64,000 nt of DNA from Nitrososphaeria archaeon (GTDB taxonomy: Archaea > Thermoproteota > Nitrososphaeria > Geothermarchaeales > JDFR-13), in NCBI GenBank assembly GCA_027078545.1, contig JALWXN010000004.1, forward strand, positions 578,737 through 642,736, given 5' to 3'. Positions within the stretch are counted from its first letter, which is position 1. Every line of letters begins with the position of its first letter. A program made the position numbers and the translations under genes. The notes beneath the pieces were generated by a model. The model searched no databases. It saw only the letters and a list, made by a program, of their open reading frames with translations, and was not told the origin of the DNA. This document shows positions 60,185 to 64,000 of this stretch, one piece after another.

Positions 60185-60899
60185 CCCGATACTAAGGATA
60201 GGGGGCCTAATAAGGGCTAGGTTCAAGAGGCGGCTAAACAGGTTTGTAGGCCTGGTGGAGCTCGATGGCCGGGAGGAAGAGGTTCATATAACAAATACTG
60301 GTAGGCTCCACGACATACTCGTCCCGGGTAGGGAGGTCCTACTAAGGGGTATAGGTGGTGGGAGGCTTAGGTACAGGCTTATAGCAGCCAGGGATGTCGA
60401 GGGTCTCTACAGCATACCCGATGTAAGGACCCAGTCTATGGTCTTTGAGAGGCTGCTGGAGCAGGGTAGGATACCATATCTAGCCGGGTGCAACCTCGTC
60501 TCTAGGAACCCCAGGGTAGGCGGGTCGATGCTCGACTACCTCCTGAGGTGTGGGGATAGGGAGGTCTTGATAGAGACTAAGAGCGCCGTACTAAGGATAG
60601 GTGAGGCTGCCTCATATCCAGACTGTCCCACTACCCGTGGCCAGAGGCATGTAAGGGAGCTGATCAGACTAGTCTCTAGGGGGGAGGCTTCCTACATCAT
60701 ATTCATCTCCGCCCTGCCAAGGGTCAGGTGCTTCAAGCCGTATAGGGATGGAGACCCAGAGATATATCGCCTCCTTGGGGAGGCTCTTAAGGCTGGTGTG
60801 GGTGTCAAGGCCATCTCGATCTACATGGATAGCCGTGGCTACGTATACCTAGAGAATCCCGATCTACCCCTATGTAGGGACTGGGTGGAGGAGCTCTAG
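60159..60899 (+). CDS. sfsA: SfsA family protein (putative sugar-responsive nuclease/DNA-binding)
   Basis: Matches the SfsA family: FVGLVELDGREEEVHITNTG, the RDVEGLYSIPDVRTQSMVF segment, and the nuclease-like core SMLDYLLRC then VLIETKSAVL, followed by YPDCPTTRGQRHVREL and YIIFISALPRV. The family was first linked to maltose metabolism in E. coli; the Asp and Glu-x-Lys residues suggest a PD-(D/E)xK nuclease fold. The N-terminal run MTSSSSSSD is encoded where the frame overlaps the PIN-like gene; no later start codon is available before the conserved part. Confidence 0.9.
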   Translation: MTSSSSSSDPILRIGGLIRARFKRRLNRFVGLVELDGREEEVHITNTGRLHDILVPGREVLLRGIGGGRLRYRLIAARDVEGLYSIPDVRTQSMVFERLLEQGRIPYLAGCNLVSRNPRVGGSMLDYLLRCGDREVLIETKSAVLRIGEAASYPDCPTTRGQRHVRELIRLVSRGEASYIIFISALPRVRCFKPYRDGDPEIYRLLGEALKAGVGVKAISIYMDSRGYVYLENPDLPLCRDWVEEL

Positions 60900-61787
60900 G
60901 TCTCTATATATCCTCATCAACGCCTCCCTCAACCCTGTCTCCGGCCTATATCCACAGATGTATAGCTCCCTAGCTATCTCTACACTGCCCCCATGGGTGA
61001 AGCTCCTTATAAAGCCTAGTAGGCCGTGTCTCGGGAGTATGTGGGGCGGTGGAGACCCGGCGAGGCGTATATGTAGGGCTTCACGCCCAGCTAGCCATGT
61101 GAAGTACCTGGTTATGAGTCCCGGGTCGCCCCTGTATAGGACCAGGCTATATGGCTCCCCACTCCCTATGCATTCGAGGGCTGTCTCCGCCGACCCCACT
61201 ATCTCCCAGGCGGGTGTATAGCCCGTCTCGCTCTCCACCTCTATGGAGATACCCATTCTGGAGAGTAGGTATAGGTTCCTCCACTCGGGATGTGTGGGTA
61301 GCCTACCAACTATGAGTCCAGGCCTGGGGACGAGTATCTTGAGGCCTTGCCTGGCCAGCCTATTGGCGAGCCTCTCGCCTAGGGCCTTGCTTTCGCCATA
61401 AACGTTGCTGAGGGGGTCGGGGACATAGGCACTGATATGGATATAGAGCTTGTCGGGAAAATGTCTACCCAGTCCACGGAAGAGGATGTATGGTGTAACG
61501 GCGTTGGAGAGGTACATATGTCTGGGTGAACCTCTATTCACACCTATCGCATTGACTATTACATCGGCGCTACCCGCGTTGGATAGGATCTCGCCGAAGC
61601 CGTCGGCGATGCTCTCCACTAGTACCTCTACTACCCCCAGACTTTGATAGAGCCTCCTTAGCCAGGGCCTCTTATAGGCGCTACTCCTCCTTGAGACTAC
61701 TATGGCTTCCCAGCCCCTCTTCAATGCCTCTAGGACGAGGCTCCTACCTACGTAGCCATACCCACCTATGACTAGGAGCCTCGTCAT
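60870..61787 (-). CDS. NAD(P)-binding epimerase/SDR protein (NDUFA9-like)
   Basis: Extended short-chain dehydrogenase of 305 residues. The N-terminal nucleotide motif is VIGGYGYVGRSL, with VVSRRSS after the second strand suggesting NADP. VNAIGVNRG and the catalytic-type YGESKALGE are present. The pattern RPGLIVGRLP is like that in atypical SDRs such as NDUFA9 and archaeal nucleotide-sugar enzymes. Its 3' end overlaps sfsA by 30 bases tail to tail. It lies eight bases from the carboxypeptidase gene on the same strand. Confidence 0.82.
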   Translation of the reverse strand: MTRLLVIGGYGYVGRSLVLEALKRGWEAIVVSRRSSAYKRPWLRRLYQSLGVVEVLVESIADGFGEILSNAGSADVIVNAIGVNRGSPRHMYLSNAVTPYILFRGLGRHFPDKLYIHISAYVPDPLSNVYGESKALGERLANRLARQGLKILVPRPGLIVGRLPTHPEWRNLYLLSRMGISIEVESETGYTPAWEIVGSAETALECIGSGEPYSLVLYRGDPGLITRYFTWLAGREALHIRLAGSPPPHILPRHGLLGFIRSFTHGGSVEIARELYICGYRPETGLREALMRIYRDLELLHPVPT

Positions 61788-61795
61788 GACATTCC

Positions 61796-63307
61796 TTACT
61801 GGCCTAGGAACTTCTCCCTGAGGTGCTGGATATAGTACCTCGGGTTGATATCCTCGCCTGTAGCCATCCTGATGAGTGTAGCCGGGTCGTATGTCCCTCC
61901 GTACCTGTGGATCTTCTCCCTGAGGAACTCCCTAATCGTCTTGAAGTCCTTCTCAAGTATGTAGCTGGCTATGTCGCCCCTCTCCCTCTTGAAGGCCTCC
62001 AGTATCTGTGAAGCCAGTATGTTGCCCAGCGAGTATGTGGGGAAGTAGCCCATCATCCCGATGCTCCAGTGGATGTCCTGGAGTATGCCCTCTGAGTATC
62101 TCTTCGGCCTTATCCCTAGATACTTCTCCATCATATCGTTCCAAACCTGGGGGGCCTCACTCACCTTCAGCCTCTCGTTTATAAGCATGTTCTCGATCTC
62201 CATTCTAATCACTATGTGGAAGTCGTAGGTCAGCTCATCCGCATCCACCCTTATCAATCCTGGCCTGACGATGTTGAAGTATTTGTAGAGGTCCTCGACG
62301 CTGTAGTCCTTGGTGAAGCCTAGGTACTCGTCAAGTATAGGCTTCACAACCTCGGTGAACTCCCTGCTCCTACCGACTATGTTCTCCCAGAACCTGCTCT
62401 GGCTCTCATGAACTCCTAGGCTGGCCCCTCCCTCTAGGGGGGTGTATCTCAGCTGGGGATCGACCTGTAGATCGTAGAGGGCGTGTCCAAACTCGTGGAG
62501 GACTGAGTACATAGTCCTCCTGAAGTCGTTCCCCTCATACCTCGTTGTTATCCTAACATCGTCTAGGCCAGCCGCCATGGTGAATGGGTGTAGGGAGACG
62601 TCTAGCCTTGCCCTGTCCCATGGATATCCCACCATGCTTAGGACCTCCCTATTCACCTTCTCCATCGCGTCCCTGTCGTACTCAACCTTCTCCAGCTCAT
62701 GCTGGCTTGGATAAGTATCCCCGTTGTACACCTTGTCGAAGATCTTCTTAAGCTCCCCGGCCACGTATGTGATGTTGCTCCTAGCCTTCTCATATGTGAG
62801 GCCCTCCTCGAAGAGGTCGAGTAGGGCGTCATACCTATTCCCGTCATAGCCTAGGTGCTCAGCTACCTGTATGGAGAGGTTGACAACCTTCTCCAGCATG
62901 GGCCTGAAGATCTCGAAGTCGTCCTTTATCTTCGCGTCTGCCCACTTTACACGGGCCTCCTGTCTAGTCCTGGCGATCTCCCTTATCAGGTCGTCGGGTA
63001 GCTGGGTATATATCCTGACACCCCTCCTAAGGATCCTCACCACACCCTTCTCGAAATCGTTTAGAGACTCCAGCTTCTCCTCCGCCTTGTCTATGAGTCT
63101 GAGCATCTCAGGGTCGGTCATAAGCCTCTTCGAGAGGGTGCTGAGCTCTGATGAGGCTATGGCACGGTCCTTATATCCCTGTTTAGGCATGTAGGTCTCG
63201 CTGTCCCACCCCATTATCGAGGAGGCGTGCCCCAACGCCCATATAACCCTATACCTCTCGAGGATCTCCCTAATCGTCTCGTCCTGGAAGAGTCTGAGGG
63301 TCTCCAT
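61796..63307 (-). CDS. Thermostable carboxypeptidase, M32 (Taq) family
   Basis: Zinc metallocarboxypeptidase of 503 residues, the normal M32 length. The zinc motif HEFGHALYD lies near residue 265, followed by the third-ligand segment GVHESQSRFWEN (about 295) and the conserved Arg-rich substrate segment (RVDADELTYDFHIVIR). It removes residues from the C-terminus of peptides and needs no signal peptide, so it is cytoplasmic. In a peptide-using thermophile it would aid amino acid recovery. Confidence 0.94.
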   Translation of the reverse strand: METLRLFQDETIREILERYRVIWALGHASSIMGWDSETYMPKQGYKDRAIASSELSTLSKRLMTDPEMLRLIDKAEEKLESLNDFEKGVVRILRRGVRIYTQLPDDLIREIARTRQEARVKWADAKIKDDFEIFRPMLEKVVNLSIQVAEHLGYDGNRYDALLDLFEEGLTYEKARSNITYVAGELKKIFDKVYNGDTYPSQHELEKVEYDRDAMEKVNREVLSMVGYPWDRARLDVSLHPFTMAAGLDDVRITTRYEGNDFRRTMYSVLHEFGHALYDLQVDPQLRYTPLEGGASLGVHESQSRFWENIVGRSREFTEVVKPILDEYLGFTKDYSVEDLYKYFNIVRPGLIRVDADELTYDFHIVIRMEIENMLINERLKVSEAPQVWNDMMEKYLGIRPKRYSEGILQDIHWSIGMMGYFPTYSLGNILASQILEAFKRERGDIASYILEKDFKTIREFLREKIHRYGGTYDPATLIRMATGEDINPRYYIQHLREKFLGQ

Positions 63308-63362
63308 GGCTAAGCACTATAGGGTATAGGGGGGTATGGAGACATATAAATGGGGTCTTCTA

Positions 63363-64000
63363 TCAACGTGTAGAGAGTATCCCGTCCACCTCCTCCGCCA
63401 AGACCTCTACATGGTCCTCGAAGCCCTCCAGCAGGTATGTTGTGTCCTCCCTATAGGCATCGGGTTCACTCATGACCCGGGAGACGATATCCCCGATCCT
63501 CTCCGGCCTCGGGACGTATCTGATTGGGAGCCCCCTGCCCATGAGGTAGATGAGGACGTCGTCCCTGAAGTAGAAGGATATTGTTGGGACACCCATTATC
63601 CCCGCCTCTCTAGCCATCGTACCGCCTGAGGATACCACCATGTCGGCTGATGCTATGAGCCTGGGCGCCTCGACCGCCTCCCTGATAATGGTCACATTGT
63701 CTATCCCCCTCAGGATCGTCTCCTCCTCTCCGTAGCGTGGTATCACGGCTACATGGGCATACCTGGATATCCGCTCCACTATCTCCCTGACCGGGACCCT
63801 TGCTCCGTAGCTGTAGCTGGCCTTATGCTCCACACCGCGGAATATAATGAGCCTCTCAGGAGGCTCCTCGAAGAACTCCTTCCTGAGCCTCTCCCTATCC
63901 ACATTGATATATTCCTTTGCCCACGTATACTCCTCCGTCCCCCTATAGACCCTTATACTGCATGGATCCGCTCCGTGCTCAACCCATTTACAGGGAGCTA
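63363..64000 (-). CDS. DUF354-family protein, 5' end outside window
   Basis: The frame stays open on this strand to the window edge, giving 212 residues. Upstream of the GTG at 63902 it reads VEHGADPCSIRVYRGTEEY, so the gene starts beyond the window. The rest shows the C-terminal domain of GT-B-like DUF354 proteins: RLIIFRGVEHKASYSYGA, HVAVIPRYGEEE, and ASADMVVSSGGTMAREAGIMG, the nucleotide-sugar-epimerase/glycosyltransferase style donor site. Family members are about 340-360 residues, so some 130-150 are missing. A role in glycan synthesis is probable but unproven. Confidence 0.82.
   Translation of the reverse strand, partial: APCKWVEHGADPCSIRVYRGTEEYTWAKEYINVDRERLRKEFFEEPPERLIIFRGVEHKASYSYGARVPVREIVERISRYAHVAVIPRYGEEETILRGIDNVTIIREAVEAPRLIASADMVVSSGGTMAREAGIMGVPTISFYFRDDVLIYLMGRGLPIRYVPRPERIGDIVSRVMSEPDAYREDTTYLLEGFEDHVEVLAEEVDGILSTR

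Noticed and set aside
1..64000. CRISPR arrays, insertion sequences, integrases or prophage genes
   Set aside because: No regularly spaced repeats, transposase motifs, terminal inverted repeats with target duplications or phage genes were seen. The window reads as ordinary chromosomal core with accessory surface genes.

Overview
The window is a gene-dense piece of an archaeal chromosome, most likely from a hyperthermophilic, oxygen-respiring member of the Thermoproteota (Crenarchaeota). The archaeal call rests on archaeal/eukaryotic-type EF-2 with a diphthamide site, transcription factor B, TATA-type promoters, archaeal-type PyrB/PyrI, a TtuA-family tRNA thiolase, candidate box C/D and H/ACA guide RNAs, and the codon style (AGG for Arg, ATA for Ile, many GTG/TTG starts). 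Aerobic growth is suggested by haem O/haem A synthesis genes, including a half-size CtaA of the kind described in Aeropyrum. The genus cannot be fixed from sequence alone. No rRNA, tRNA, CRISPR array, insertion sequence or prophage was recognised, and no gene-free stretch exceeds 300 bases.

Layout. 1-3.1 kb: 3' part of EF-2, then tfb on the opposite strand. 3.2-11.7 kb: a cell-surface cluster with two membrane-anchored ThuA/GATase-like proteins, a stalked metallophosphoesterase, and a complete solute-binding protein/fused permease/ATPase ABC importer. 11.7-17.3 kb: proton pyrophosphatase, a cysteine-free E1-like protein, and a terC/degenerate ABC ATPase/permease operon. 17.5-20.4 kb: a secreted beta-helix-like protein, a candidate C/D guide RNA and an anchored cupredoxin. 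20.5-25.9 kb: a complete 2-oxoacid dehydrogenase complex (E1a, E1b, E2, E3) facing its lipoate ligase. 26-33.1 kb: small genes, then a seven-gene pyrimidine operon (pyrFEBICKD). 33.1-38.4 kb: a VapBC pair, haem genes, cobalamin adenosyltransferase, a flippase-like protein, and CBS and HIT proteins. 38.5-43.6 kb: TatAC, membrane proteins, a degenerate DHH-like protein and isocitrate dehydrogenase. 43.7-49.4 kb: citrate synthase, malate dehydrogenase, the lutCAB lactate oxidation genes and an ECF S-component. 49.5 kb: a candidate H/ACA guide RNA. 49.6-55.8 kb: metallo-beta-lactamase fold and Nudix hydrolases, then molybdenum/tungsten cofactor genes (moaA, moeA, a moeA-binding-protein fusion). 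55.8-64 kb: carbamate kinase, a polyprenol-kinase-like protein, a ubiquitin-fold/TtuA fusion, aldo-keto reductase, PIN-like, SfsA, SDR, M32 carboxypeptidase and a partial DUF354 protein.

Together the genes describe a heterotroph that oxidises lactate and 2-oxoacids through lipoyl-dependent dehydrogenases and the TCA cycle to an oxygen-linked respiratory chain, makes pyrimidines de novo, and uses Mo/W cofactor and cobalamin. The most notable items are the ubiquitin-fold/TtuA fusion (57420-58583), the C/D candidate whose guide matches the 16S 519 region (19666-19731), the H/ACA candidate (49491-49570), the surface phosphoesterase/importer cluster, and the frequent tail-to-tail gene overlaps.
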